Positions 26,052-34,907 of a stretch of 64,000 bases of DNA are shown piece by piece. The stretch is from CAYSCX01 sp964429575 (lineage in GTDB: Bacteria; Desulfobacterota; Binatia; Binatales; Binataceae). The notes below the pieces were generated by a model. The model worked only from the letters and a program-made list of their open reading frames with translations, was not told the DNA's origin and did not search any database. Position 1 is the stretch's first letter. Every line of letters begins with the position of its first letter. The translations under genes were made by a program, and so were the position numbers. The stretch lies in NCBI GenBank assembly GCA_964429575.1, contig CAYSCX010000014.1, positions 1-64,000 on the forward strand, read 5' to 3'.

Positions 26052-27365
26052 ATGAGCGATTCCCGCGCCGATCGCACGCCACACGTCGTCATCGTCGGCG
26101 GAGGATTCGCGGGCCTCAACGCCGCGAAGGAGCTGCGTCGCGCGCCGGTGCGCGTGACGGTTGTCGATCGGCGCAATCATCATCTATTCCAGCCACTGCT
26201 GTATCAGGTCGCGACCGCCGCGTTGAATGCGAGCGAGATTGCATCACCGATTCGCCGCATCCTGCGGCATCACAAGAACACTACCGTCATTCTCGGTAAC
26301 GCGTACGCAATCGATGTCGAGCGCCGACGCGTAATCCTGCGCGACGGAGAACTCGCCTACGACTTCCTCATTGTCGCGACCGGCGCAACGCATTCTTACT
26401 TTGGCCACGATGAATGGGAGAAAGCCGCGCCGGGGCTCAAGACTATCGAGGACGCGCTCGAAATCCGCCGCCGCGTGCTGATTGCGTTCGAGGTCGCGGA
26501 GCGCGAGTCGAATCAAGACGCCCGGCGAGCATGGCTGACATTCGCAATCATCGGCGCCGGTCCAACTGGAGTCGAAATGGCAGGCGCGCTCGCGGAGATT
26601 TCGCGGCGCGTGCTCGATCGCGACTTTCGCCACATCCAACCACAAACCGCGCGCGTGATTCTCATCGAGGCCGCCCCGCGCGTGCTGCCGGCGATGAGTG
26701 AAGTCTCGTCGGCGAGTGCGCGGCGTCAGCTGGAGCGACTGGGCGTCGAAGTGATCGCCGGAAAGGCGGTGACGGAGGTCGATGATGCCGGCGTGACGAT
26801 CGCGGGCGGCGAGCGCATCGCTACGCGCACGGCAATATGGGCGGCGGGCGTGACCGCGTCGCCGCTCGCGCAATCGCTGAAAGTTCCGATCGATCAAGCG
26901 GGACGCGTGATAGTCGAACCTGATCTCACTGTTCCCGGCGTTCCCGAAGTGTACGTCGTAGGAGACCTGTCGTCATTCACGCACGGATCGACCGCGGTGC
27001 CCGGGATGGCTTCCGCCGCGATTCAGGAGGGACGTCACGCCGCGCGCAACATCATTGGAACGATCCGCGGTTCAGCGCGCGAACGGTTTCACTATCGAAA
27101 CAAAGGTCTGCTCGCGACGGTCGGCCGTGCAGCCGCCGTCGCGGAATTTGGTCGCATACGAATACACGGTTTCATCGCGTGGCTGGTGTGGCTGCTGGTG
27201 CACATATCTTATCTCATCGGATTTCGAAACCGCGTCTTTGTCATCGCGCAATGGGCGTGGGTGTATCTGCGGTTCGAGCGCGGAGCGCGGCTCATCACCG
27301 GCGATCCAGAACCGCTAATTCACCGCGGCGAACGAATACAGCGAGAGAAAAAGGACACGCGCTAG
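26052..27365 (+). CDS. ndh: Type II NADH dehydrogenase (FAD-dependent)
   Basis: A 437-residue single-subunit NADH:quinone oxidoreductase. The FAD-binding Rossmann motif HVVIVGGGFAGLNAAKEL is at the N-terminus. The NDH-2 signature NHHLFQPLLYQVATAAL lies at about 44-60, a second dinucleotide fold has IIGAGPTGVEMAGAL, and AAGVTASPLAQSL and VYVVGDLSS give the second FAD contact. The C-terminal hydrophobic segment (GFIAWLVWLLVHISYLIGF) is the usual membrane anchor. ATG 26052 follows an in-frame TTG. It is convergent with rbfA, and the two stop codons overlap in the palindrome CTAG at 27362-27365. Confidence 0.92.
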   Translation: MSDSRADRTPHVVIVGGGFAGLNAAKELRRAPVRVTVVDRRNHHLFQPLLYQVATAALNASEIASPIRRILRHHKNTTVILGNAYAIDVERRRVILRDGELAYDFLIVATGATHSYFGHDEWEKAAPGLKTIEDALEIRRRVLIAFEVAERESNQDARRAWLTFAIIGAGPTGVEMAGALAEISRRVLDRDFRHIQPQTARVILIEAAPRVLPAMSEVSSASARRQLERLGVEVIAGKAVTEVDDAGVTIAGGERIATRTAIWAAGVTASPLAQSLKVPIDQAGRVIVEPDLTVPGVPEVYVVGDLSSFTHGSTAVPGMASAAIQEGRHAARNIIGTIRGSARERFHYRNKGLLATVGRAAAVAEFGRIRIHGFIAWLVWLLVHISYLIGFRNRVFVIAQWAWVYLRFERGARLITGDPEPLIHRGERIQREKKDTR

Positions 27366-27712
27366 CTTTTCGAGGACGGTTCGCGCAGCAACTCTGCGAT
27401 TCGCGCGGCGCGCTCCGAGCCTGAATCGTATTCGAACTCGAAGTCGGGAACGTAGCGCAGTCCAAGCGCACGCCCGATCTGATGGCGGATGAATCCACCT
27501 GCGCTCTTGAAGCCCGCGACAGCGTCTGCCGCGCGTGCGGACCCGTCCAGATGCGAAAAGAATACTTTCGCGTGTCGAAGATCGTCGGTGACGCGCGCAC
27601 CGGTCAGCGTGACACCCTTGAGGCGCGGATCCTTGAGGTCGCGCAAAAGCAATGCGGAAAGTTCGCGCACGACCTGCTCGGCAACGCGCTCGATACGTCT
27701 TCCCTCTGCCAT
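27362..27712 (-). CDS. rbfA: Ribosome-binding factor A
   Basis: 16S rRNA maturation factor with a KH-like fold, 116 residues. The start MAEGRRIERVAEQVVRELSALL and the motif LKGVTLTGARVTDDLRHAKVFF are typical, and the GRALGLRYVPDFEFEYD segment closes the domain. The frame continues upstream to 27925 but without homology, so ATG 27712 is chosen. It follows DUF503 by about 60 bp. Confidence 0.96.
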   Translation of the reverse strand: MAEGRRIERVAEQVVRELSALLLRDLKDPRLKGVTLTGARVTDDLRHAKVFFSHLDGSARAADAVAGFKSAGGFIRHQIGRALGLRYVPDFEFEYDSGSERAARIAELLREPSSKS

Positions 27713-27773
27713 CTGAGCGGTTCCTGTCTGCGCACGCTGCGGCGAGGAGGCCGAAGCGCTCGAACGGCGCGTG

Positions 27774-28061
27774 TCAGCAGTTGATGATTTCGAGATGCTC
27801 CTCGCCGAGCGGAGCGAGCCCCATCGAGTCGATGAAATTGACGACCTCACGCAACGCCGAATCGACGAATGCGCGGTCGCTGCCAGCCTGGCAGATTCCC
27901 AGCTCGGCGCGCTGCCACATGTCATGCCCGTCGGACTCGGCGATCGAGACGTTGAACTTGTTGCGCACCCGATCCTTAATCGCGCGCAGCACTTGGCGCT
28001 TGCCCTTGAGCGAATGGTTCTCCGGCAGGAACAGAGTCAGCCTCAGAATGCCGACCACCAT
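27774..28061 (-). CDS. DUF503 (YlxP-like) protein
   Basis: 95 residues starting MVVGILRLTLFLPENHSLKGKR, the hallmark of the DUF503/YlxP family, then KFNVSIAESDGHDMWQRAELGI. The family sits between infB and rbfA in many bacteria and is thought to have a role in ribosome assembly or RNA binding, but no activity is firmly established. It lies 60 bp after infB. Confidence 0.92.
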   Translation of the reverse strand: MVVGILRLTLFLPENHSLKGKRQVLRAIKDRVRNKFNVSIAESDGHDMWQRAELGICQAGSDRAFVDSALREVVNFIDSMGLAPLGEEHLEIINC

Positions 28062-28121
28062 CGCATCACCCCCGCTGCCCTATGATGCTCGCCGCGGCGC
28101 AGCACGGCCGTCGCGCGGTGA

Positions 28122-30950
28122 TTAGGTCTGGAGCTGCTTTTCGACGGCAGCCTGACCGCCGCGCGCGGGCTCGGGTCTCGAAGGCGTGAGCTTGCGCAGC
28201 ACCGCCTCCATCTCGAACGTCTCAATCACGTCCTCGGGCTTGACGTCGTTGAAGTTCTCGAGCCCGATGCCGCATTCGTAACCGGCGAGCACTTCGCGTG
28301 CGTCGTCCTTGAAGCGCTTGAGCGATCCGATCTTTCCTTCCCACACCACGCGGCCGTCGCGCACCAGGCGCGCGCGGGCGGAGCGGATGACCTTGCCTTC
28401 GGTAATCATGCAGCCCGCGATGGTCGCGCCGGGCACGTTGAAAATCTGGCGGACTTCCGCGCGGCCAAGCTGCTTCTCGCGATAGGTCGGCGCGAGCAAC
28501 CCTTCCAGAGCCTCGCGGACGTCGTTGATGGCTTCGTAAATGATCGTGTAGAGGCGAATCTCGACGCCTGCTTTTTCGGCGAGCGCCGCCGCCTTTGGCT
28601 CGGGACGCACGTTGAAGCCAACCACGAGCGCTCTGGAAGCCGACGCGAGCGTTATGTCGGTCTCCGAAATTGCCCCGGCGGAGGCCAGAATCACTTCAAG
28701 CTTGACCTCGCCGGTCGAAAGCCTGGCGAGCGCGTCGGCGAGCGCCTCGACCGAGCCGTGCACGTCGCCCTTGATGATGACCTTGAGTTCTTTCACCTCT
28801 CCTGCGGCCATCCGAGCACTGAAATCTTCGAGCGACACGCGGCTGGTCTTCTGAAGCTCGCCTTCGCGGCGCTTGGCAAGGCGGTACTCCGCCACCTGTC
28901 GCGCTTTGGATTCTTCCGCGACTACCGTGAACGCCATGCCGGGCTCCGGAACGGAAGAAAGCCCGAAAATTTCGACCGGCATTGACGGACCCGCTTGGGT
29001 CGCGCGCTGGCCGAGGTGGTTTTGCATCGCGCGCACGCGCCCATAGGCGGTGCCGCACACGAACGGATCGCCCTGGCGCAGCGTACCTTCCTGGATGAGG
29101 ACTGTCGCGACTGGACCGCGCCCGCGGTCGAGCTGCGACTCGATTACGGTACCGCGCGCGGGGCGGTCGCGGTTCGCCTTCAGTTCGAGCACTTCGGACT
29201 GCAACAGCAACATCTCGAGCAGCTTGTCGATGCCTTCACCGGTGCGCGCCGAGACAGGGACCGTGATGGTGTCGCCGCCGTAATCCTCCGGGATTAGTCC
29301 GAGTTCGGTGAGCCGCTGTTTCACGCGATCGACGTTCGCATCCGGCAAATCGATCTTGTTGATTGCGACGACTATCGGCGCCTTCGCGGCGCGAGCATGA
29401 TTGACCGCTTCGACCGTCTGCGGCATCACACCTTCCGCGGCTGATACCACCAGCACGACCATGTCGGTCACCTTGGCGCCGCGGGCGCGCATCGAAGTGA
29501 ACGCCTCGTGTCCGGGCGTATCGACGAACGTGATCGACTTGCCCTTTGCCTCGACGGTGTATGCGCCGATGTGCTGGGTGATTCCGCCGGACTCCTCGGC
29601 GGTCACGTTGGTCTTTCGAATCGCGTCAAGCAACGAGGTTTTGCCGTGGTCGACGTGGCCCATCACCGTGACGACCGGCGGCCGTTCGACCGCTTCGCCC
29701 CCGACGGCCTGTTCCGCGACCTCCTCGATAGTCGCCTCTTCGTCGAATCCAACGCTCTCGACCGTATAGCCGAACTCCTTGGCGATCAGGCTCGCGGTGT
29801 CGACGTCCAAGACCTGGTTGAGCGTCGCCATCTGGCCGAGATCCATCAGCTTCTTGATGATCTCGCCCGCCTTGACGCCCATGTTGCGCGCGAGGTCGCC
29901 GACGGTGACGCCCTCGGTGACGCGCACCACGCGCTTCGATGCTTTCGGCGTGGTGATCTCGGTCTTCTTCTGTTCTTTGCCGGGGAGCGCTCGCCGCTTC
30001 TTCGGTACGCGCAGGCCGCGCATCTCGCGTTCGGCAAGGAAGTCCGGAGCGTCCTTTTTGACGACCTTCTTTTTCTTGGGGCTGCGCGAACCTGGCTTTG
30101 CCGCTTCGCCTGGTGGTGCCGTCAGATCAATTGGTTGAGCGGGCTCGGACACGGCGCCAAACCTACTCGCGCCGGCCGGACGAGCCGCAGCTCCGGGACG
30201 GCCGGTTGGCGGCGCCGGACGCGATACGGGCTTCGCGCGCAGATCGATCTTGCCGAGAACCTTGGGGCCACGCTGACCGTCGTCGAGCGTCGGCGCTCCG
30301 GCGTGCGAAGCTCTGGTCAAACTGATTGCCTGAGGCGATGAAGGGCTCTGCTGCTGGGGACGTACCGCGCGGCCATCCTCGGCCCGACGCGGCTGCACGA
30401 ATGGCGACGGCCGCGGCGCGGCGACTGGCGCCGGGGGTTCGGTTGATTCCGCACGAACCTCGGTCACCTCGGACCTCGGCGCAGGCTGGTATTTTTCGGC
30501 CGCGGTAACGGCTGGTTCTGGGGCCGCGGGTGCAGGTTCCGGAGCGGGCGCAGGCTCTACGAAAACCGGCGTGACGGATGGTTCGGCGGGCTTCTCTTCA
30601 AGGAAGTGCGCGTCGAATGGTGCCTCGCTCGACTGTTCAACTTCAAAGTGGAACGGTTCAGCAGCCGCAGCCGGCGACGGCTCCGTGTGGCGGCGCCTTA
30701 CGACCGTCGCGCCGAGCCGCTTCTCTACGACCGTGCCGGCACTGGTTTCGACCACGGTTTCACGGCGCAGGATCGACGCGCGATGAGCCTGTTCCGCCAA
30801 ATCGGCGCGTATCCGCTCGGCCTCTTCAGGAGTGAGGAGGCTCGAATCCGAGTGGGCGTGGCCGAGCCTCAACCGCTCGCAGCTGGCGAGCAGATCCGCG
30901 ACGGAAACGCTCCAGTCGATGGCGAGCGTCTTGATTCTTTTCCGCGCCAT
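28122..30950 (-). CDS. infB: Translation initiation factor IF-2
   Basis: A GTPase that places initiator tRNA on the 30S subunit. 942 residues. An IF2_N helical domain is at the N-terminus (KRIKTLAIDWSVSVADLLAS). A long Pro/Ala/Glu-rich linker (about 100-320) follows, then a second IF2_N block (VTEGVTVGDLARNMGVKAGE). The G domain carries GHVDHGKTSLLDAI, DTPGHEAF and NKID, followed by the C-terminal C1/C2 domains. It is in the nusA-ylxR-infB order, 10 bp after ylxR. Confidence 0.98.
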   Translation of the reverse strand: MARKRIKTLAIDWSVSVADLLASCERLRLGHAHSDSSLLTPEEAERIRADLAEQAHRASILRRETVVETSAGTVVEKRLGATVVRRRHTEPSPAAAAEPFHFEVEQSSEAPFDAHFLEEKPAEPSVTPVFVEPAPAPEPAPAAPEPAVTAAEKYQPAPRSEVTEVRAESTEPPAPVAAPRPSPFVQPRRAEDGRAVRPQQQSPSSPQAISLTRASHAGAPTLDDGQRGPKVLGKIDLRAKPVSRPAPPTGRPGAAARPAGASRFGAVSEPAQPIDLTAPPGEAAKPGSRSPKKKKVVKKDAPDFLAEREMRGLRVPKKRRALPGKEQKKTEITTPKASKRVVRVTEGVTVGDLARNMGVKAGEIIKKLMDLGQMATLNQVLDVDTASLIAKEFGYTVESVGFDEEATIEEVAEQAVGGEAVERPPVVTVMGHVDHGKTSLLDAIRKTNVTAEESGGITQHIGAYTVEAKGKSITFVDTPGHEAFTSMRARGAKVTDMVVLVVSAAEGVMPQTVEAVNHARAAKAPIVVAINKIDLPDANVDRVKQRLTELGLIPEDYGGDTITVPVSARTGEGIDKLLEMLLLQSEVLELKANRDRPARGTVIESQLDRGRGPVATVLIQEGTLRQGDPFVCGTAYGRVRAMQNHLGQRATQAGPSMPVEIFGLSSVPEPGMAFTVVAEESKARQVAEYRLAKRREGELQKTSRVSLEDFSARMAAGEVKELKVIIKGDVHGSVEALADALARLSTGEVKLEVILASAGAISETDITLASASRALVVGFNVRPEPKAAALAEKAGVEIRLYTIIYEAINDVREALEGLLAPTYREKQLGRAEVRQIFNVPGATIAGCMITEGKVIRSARARLVRDGRVVWEGKIGSLKRFKDDAREVLAGYECGIGLENFNDVKPEDVIETFEMEAVLRKLTPSRPEPARGGQAAVEKQLQT

Positions 30951-30960
30951 TCTATCTATC

Positions 30961-31254
30961 TTATTCGACCAATGTATTCGCCGCCAGTCGTTGGTTGAGC
31001 GTCTTTACGATTTGAGCGCGCTCCGCACGATCGAATTTTCGTTTCAGCGATCGAAATTCCCTTGCCTTCGCCGCAGTGAAGCGCGCTAGACATTCCTCGC
31101 GCGGATGAAGGTATCCGCCGCGCCCGGGAACTCTTCGATCGAAATCGAGTGCGAGCTTTCCATCGACAATTGCGATGCGCACCATCGTCCGCTGTTCGTC
31201 GCGCTGCATACACCCAAGGCAGGTGCGTCGCGGGCTATGACTTCCCTTCCGCAT
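30961..31254 (-). CDS. rnpM: YlxR (RnpM/DUF448) RNA-binding protein
   Basis: 97 residues from ATG 31254. RRTCLGCMQRDEQRTMVRI and GRGGYLHPREECLARF are the two conserved blocks of the YlxR family, between nusA and infB as in most bacteria. The family binds RNA; in Bacillus it is reported to modulate RNase P. The start overlaps the nusA end by about 20 bp. A longer frame to 31305 lies inside nusA. Confidence 0.92.
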   Translation of the reverse strand: MRKGSHSPRRTCLGCMQRDEQRTMVRIAIVDGKLALDFDRRVPGRGGYLHPREECLARFTAAKAREFRSLKRKFDRAERAQIVKTLNQRLAANTLVE

Positions 31255-32626
31255 CGGCTGTCTCAATCGCGGTCTCGGCGCCTTGCACCGGCGCGACGCT
31301 CGCATCGTCGGCGGCTGCCTGCGCGGCTGCCTCGGCCTGCGCCTGCGCTTCGGCTTCCGCCTTGGCGCGCGCCGCCTCCTCGAGGCGGCGCTTGTTAGCG
31401 ACGTGCTCGCGCGCCGCCATGATGATCTGTGTTGCGCGCTCGGGGCTGATGCCCTCGACGCCGAACGTGGCCTCGTCCGCCTCGGCGAGCTGCTCCGATG
31501 AACGGAAGCCCCACTGGAAAAGCAGTTCGGCGTTGATGTCGCCGATGCCCGGAATGGAATTTAGCGACGCGCGTGCGGAGCGAGCTTCTTCCTCGGCCTC
31601 GCCTTCGCCGCGCACGTCAAGCTTCCAGCCGGTGAGCCGATGCGCGAGGCGCACATTCTGTCCGCGCTTGCCGATCGCGAGCGAGAGCTGATCGTCGGGA
31701 ACGATCACTTCCATCGCGTGTTCGTCCTCGTCGATGATCACCTTCGAAACCTTGGCCGGCGCGAGCGCGCGGCACACCAGCTCTGCCTGATCATCCGTCC
31801 ACGGCACGATGTCGATCTTCTCGCCGCGCAGTTCCTGCACGACCGCCTGCACGCGGGTTCCCTTCATACCAACGCATGCGCCGACCGGATCGACGTCGGA
31901 GTCCTTGGAGTACACCGCGACCTTGGCGCGTCCGCCTGGCTCACGCGCGCTTTGGCGAATCTCGACGATGCCCTCGTACATCTCGGGCACTTCCTGCTCG
32001 AAGAGCGTGCGCAAAAAATCGGTGGACGTGCGCGAGAGTACGATCGAGAGGCCTTTCTCCGAGAGATCGACATCGGTGATGAGTGCCCGGATGCGATCGC
32101 CCTGGCGATACCGCTCGTGAGGGATTTGCTCCTTCTCCGGCAGGATCGCCTCGGTGCGTCCGAGATTGACGATCATATTTTTGCGCTCGAAGCGTTGAAC
32201 GATGCCCGACACAATTTCGAGCTTGCGATCCTTGAACTCGTTGTAGATCTGCTTTCGCTCGGCGTCGCGAATGTGCTGGATGAGGTTCTGTTTCGCGGCT
32301 TGAGCCGCGATGCGGCCCATGGTCGCGGTGTCGAGCTTGATTAGAATTTCGTCGCCGACTTCCGCCTCCGGGTCTAGTTTCGCGCGCACGTCTTCGACCG
32401 CGACTTCAAGCGCCGGATTGGCGACGTTCTCAACCACAGTCTTGATTTCGAACAGCTCAATCTCGCCGAGCTCGGCATTGAAGCGCGATTCGATGTTGCG
32501 ATCCGGACCGAAGGTGCGGCGCGCCGCCGAATGCATCATCTCTTCGACCGCCGCGACAACGATGCCGCGATCGATTCCTTTTTCCTTGGCTACCTGTTCG
32601 ATCACCCGGTTCAGATCGACCTGCAT
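31235..32626 (-). CDS. nusA: Transcription termination/antitermination factor NusA
   Basis: 463 residues. The N-terminal RNAP-binding domain begins MQVDLNRVIEQVAKEKGIDR, then S1 (DRIRALITDVDLSEKGLSIVLSR), KH1 (GACVGMKGTRVQAVVQEL) and KH2 (LSLAIGKRGQNVRLAHRLTG). A helix-hairpin-helix C-terminal region (LNSIPGIGDINAELLFQWGF) follows. The last about 60 residues form an Ala/Glu/Arg/Gln-rich helix and a low-complexity tail. It lies 72 bp after rimP. Confidence 0.98.
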   Translation of the reverse strand: MQVDLNRVIEQVAKEKGIDRGIVVAAVEEMMHSAARRTFGPDRNIESRFNAELGEIELFEIKTVVENVANPALEVAVEDVRAKLDPEAEVGDEILIKLDTATMGRIAAQAAKQNLIQHIRDAERKQIYNEFKDRKLEIVSGIVQRFERKNMIVNLGRTEAILPEKEQIPHERYRQGDRIRALITDVDLSEKGLSIVLSRTSTDFLRTLFEQEVPEMYEGIVEIRQSAREPGGRAKVAVYSKDSDVDPVGACVGMKGTRVQAVVQELRGEKIDIVPWTDDQAELVCRALAPAKVSKVIIDEDEHAMEVIVPDDQLSLAIGKRGQNVRLAHRLTGWKLDVRGEGEAEEEARSARASLNSIPGIGDINAELLFQWGFRSSEQLAEADEATFGVEGISPERATQIIMAAREHVANKRRLEEAARAKAEAEAQAQAEAAAQAAADDASVAPVQGAETAIETADAEGKS

Positions 32627-32698
32627 AGGGCCTCCCCGGGGCGCGGACCAGGCCGCGCGCCATTGCGGGGCGCATCGGACGAACCGCCCGTGCGCCGC

Positions 32699-33235
32699 CT
32701 AGTGGAGCCGGCCGCTCGCCCGCGCACGCTGCGCGCGGGCCATTCCGCCGAACTCCGACTGAAAATCGTGTTCGTAATTCGCTTCCTCTATCTCGTCGAA
32801 ACCAATCGCGACTCTCTTAGTACTCGCCTCATCATCGACCTCGACGCCGGTATCTGCCACCGAGGCGAGCACGCCGACGAACGAACGCCTTCCGTCGAGC
32901 GGACGCGCCGCCCTGATTTTGACGCGTTTGCCGCGATAAGCTTCAAAGTGTCCGCGCTTGCGCAACGGCCGGTTGATGCCCGGCGAGGCGACCTCCAACA
33001 GGTAACGCCCGTCCACGGGGTCGTACACGTCGAGCAGATCGCCCACCACCGGGCTCAACTGCTCGATATCGCCGAGCGTGATTCTCCCCTCCGGCCTGTC
33101 AATCAACAGCCGAAGCAACGAGCTCCTCGCCCCCTTGCGATATTCTACTGAAACCAGCTCAAAACCCTGACGTTCAATGTGCGGCTCCAGCAGCTCCCTG
33201 ACCTTCTCGGCCACGGGATTTAGCGCTATCGCCAT
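32699..33235 (-). CDS. rimP: Ribosome maturation factor RimP
   Basis: 178 residues; it assists 30S assembly. It shows the IERQGFELVSVEYRKG start region, the VVGDLLDVYDPVDGRYLLEV block and the ASPGINRPLRKRGHFEAYRGKRVKI signature. It is the first gene of the rimP-nusA-ylxR-infB operon; the promoter should lie in 33236-33300. The C-terminal tail is Arg/Ala-rich and longer than usual. Confidence 0.96.
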   Translation of the reverse strand: MAIALNPVAEKVRELLEPHIERQGFELVSVEYRKGARSSLLRLLIDRPEGRITLGDIEQLSPVVGDLLDVYDPVDGRYLLEVASPGINRPLRKRGHFEAYRGKRVKIRAARPLDGRRSFVGVLASVADTGVEVDDEASTKRVAIGFDEIEEANYEHDFQSEFGGMARAQRARASGRLH

Positions 33236-33313
33236 ACCTGGCCCTCCTCTAAATCCAAAGGCCAGACGCCAGGACCCTGCGTCCCATCGCCCAAGCTCTG
33301 CCTGTTATGCCAA

Positions 33314-33341
33314 GAAAAAAGTGGGCTGAGGCCCACTAAAA
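33314..33341 (-). terminator. Intrinsic terminator after the TfoX-like gene
   Basis: AGTGGGC-TGAG-GCCCACT (33320-33337) is flanked by A-runs on both sides. On the minus strand the stem is followed by a run of six T, so it would end transcription of the TfoX-like gene before the rimP operon starts. On the plus strand there is no T-run. Confidence 0.75.
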
Positions 33342-33447
33342 AGACCATACCATCGAGGGTGAATCCTAACAAGGCGGCGGCGCGATGGAGGACCGGCGTG
33401 TCGCCAGCAGCGCCGCGCCTGGTACCGACGCGACCGGATGATCAGCG

Positions 33448-33870
33448 TCACTCGTTGCCCGACACCGTCACAACGGATGCACGCCGGAGGCGGCGAACCG
33501 GTATCGTGCGACGGCGAGCGGACAGTTCCGCGACAAACCTGAGCGATTCGAGAAATACGGGCAGGTCACCGCGGTACGCATCGGCGGTCGAGCGGCGTAT
33601 CTCGATCCACTCGCGGGTCGCCGGTTTGTTGAACGGCCGAAATGATCGCACGTCGGGCCGATTGAGCAGTTGGCTCGCGCGTTCGGCAGGGAGCTTCAGT
33701 CCAACGCCGTCTCTATAGACGCACGCGAAAACTCTCGCGCCCGCGTAAAACGCCGGCAACCCGAACATGTTGCCGGCGCGGACGTCGTCGCGCGCGCACA
33801 GCATTTCGCCGAGTACGCGCGCGACGTCGATGCGATTGCCACGCGCGTCGCGATTCGATGATTTCTTCAC
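33448..33870 (-). CDS. TfoX N-terminal-domain-like protein
   Basis: 140 residues with the TfoX_N-like pattern NMFGLPAFYAGARVFACVYR, DGVGLKLP and RPFNKPATREWIEI. Such short proteins are related to the N-terminal half of the competence regulator TfoX/Sxy but are widespread and mostly uncharacterised; a role in competence should not be assumed. The C-terminus is Arg-rich. It has its own terminator and lies between the ArsR-AHSA1 gene and rimP on the same strand. Confidence 0.75.
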   Translation of the reverse strand: MKKSSNRDARGNRIDVARVLGEMLCARDDVRAGNMFGLPAFYAGARVFACVYRDGVGLKLPAERASQLLNRPDVRSFRPFNKPATREWIEIRRSTADAYRGDLPVFLESLRFVAELSARRRTIPVRRLRRASVVTVSGNE

Positions 33871-33925
33871 GTTGACAGCTACCTCGCCGCGCGGAGTCCC
33901 CTCCCCCGCTGCTCGTCGTGTTCTG

Positions 33926-34747
33926 CTATGCCGCCTTCCCGGCCAGACCCATGCGCTTGCCCTGCTCCACGTACGACTTCAGTCGCGTGCCGAGCAAATC
34001 CTTCCAGCCGGTGTCGAATGCGCGCCGCGACTCTTCGTTCACCTGACCAATCGCGCGATGCGTCAGCTTGAGCAAGGTTCCACGCCCTTTCTGCTCCAGC
34101 TCGAAAGTTGCGATCCCCAGAACTGCGCCGCTCATGCCGATCGGACCGCTGAGATCGATGCGCTCCGGCCGCTTCACCTTCGTGACCGTCGCCCAAATTC
34201 CGCCCGCGTCTTCGCCCCACATCTCGGCGAGGTGCCCGCCGAGCCTCGGTTCGAAACGAAGCGATGTCGCGCCATCGTTGATTAGGTACGGTGCGCCCCA
34301 CCACTGGCCGATCTCTTTCGTGAACGCGTCGAACACACGCTCGCGAGACGCCTCGATGTACACCTCCTGCACAATCTCAATCGCCTGCACCTTTTCCGGT
34401 TCCTGAGCCATTGCCATGCCTCCTTCGAGTGATTCCGAAACTTGCTTGAGCTTCGTCAATGACGACGCCCATCGCGCTTCGTACGGACTGATCCAGCGTT
34501 GGTATGCGCGATGCAGCGGCACCGCGTTTAGATGTTTCCAGACCTCGCGGCCACGGCGGCGCGAAACGACCAGCCCCGCACGCTCGAGCACCGCCAGATG
34601 CTTCATCACGCCGAAGCGCGAGATCCGGCGAAAGCGCGCAGTGAGTTTTCCGGTTGTGCACGGCTCGTCTTTGATCAAATCGAGCAGCCGCCGCCGCACC
34701 GGGTCAGCCAGCGCCATGAACACAAGGTCGAATCCTTCCCGATCCAT
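33926..34747 (-). CDS. ArsR-type HTH fused to an AHSA1/SRPBCC domain
   Basis: A 273-residue fusion. Residues 1-85 are a winged helix of the ArsR family (MALADPVRRRLLDLIKDEPC, SRFGVMKHLAVLERAGLVVS). Residues 120-265 are an AHSA1-type START-like domain (VYIEASRERVFDAFTKEIGQ, a hydrophobic pocket fold, IGQVNEESRRAFDTGWKDLL). The two parts are usually neighbouring genes or a fusion; here one frame covers both. No metal-binding Cys cluster of classical ArsR is seen, so the ligand is probably a hydrophobic small molecule held by the second domain. ATG 34747 is chosen over 34792. The likely operator lies just upstream. Confidence 0.88.
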   Translation of the reverse strand: MDREGFDLVFMALADPVRRRLLDLIKDEPCTTGKLTARFRRISRFGVMKHLAVLERAGLVVSRRRGREVWKHLNAVPLHRAYQRWISPYEARWASSLTKLKQVSESLEGGMAMAQEPEKVQAIEIVQEVYIEASRERVFDAFTKEIGQWWGAPYLINDGATSLRFEPRLGGHLAEMWGEDAGGIWATVTKVKRPERIDLSGPIGMSGAVLGIATFELEQKGRGTLLKLTHRAIGQVNEESRRAFDTGWKDLLGTRLKSYVEQGKRMGLAGKAA

Positions 34748-34749
34748 AC

Positions 34750-34765
34750 GTGACCAACTAGTCAC
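34750..34765. promoter_or_regulatory. Imperfect palindrome, candidate operator of the ArsR-AHSA1 regulator
   Basis: GTGACCAACTAGTCAC: the outer GTGAC/GTCAC arms are perfect and 6 of 8 positions match overall. It lies directly before the regulator start and within the divergent gap to the BAAT-like gene, so it could control both. Confidence 0.4.
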
Positions 34766-34907
34766 ATAACGTCCGGGAGTCAAGGGCTTCAACGGCGCGC
34801 CCGCAACCGCGGCGTACGTCGCGTGAGCGTGTTTCTGGGACCGCGCCCGAGTGTGCTATCCAGTGCGCACAGCCGAGACGATCTCTCTGCCCGCATCGGA
34901 GGCGGCC

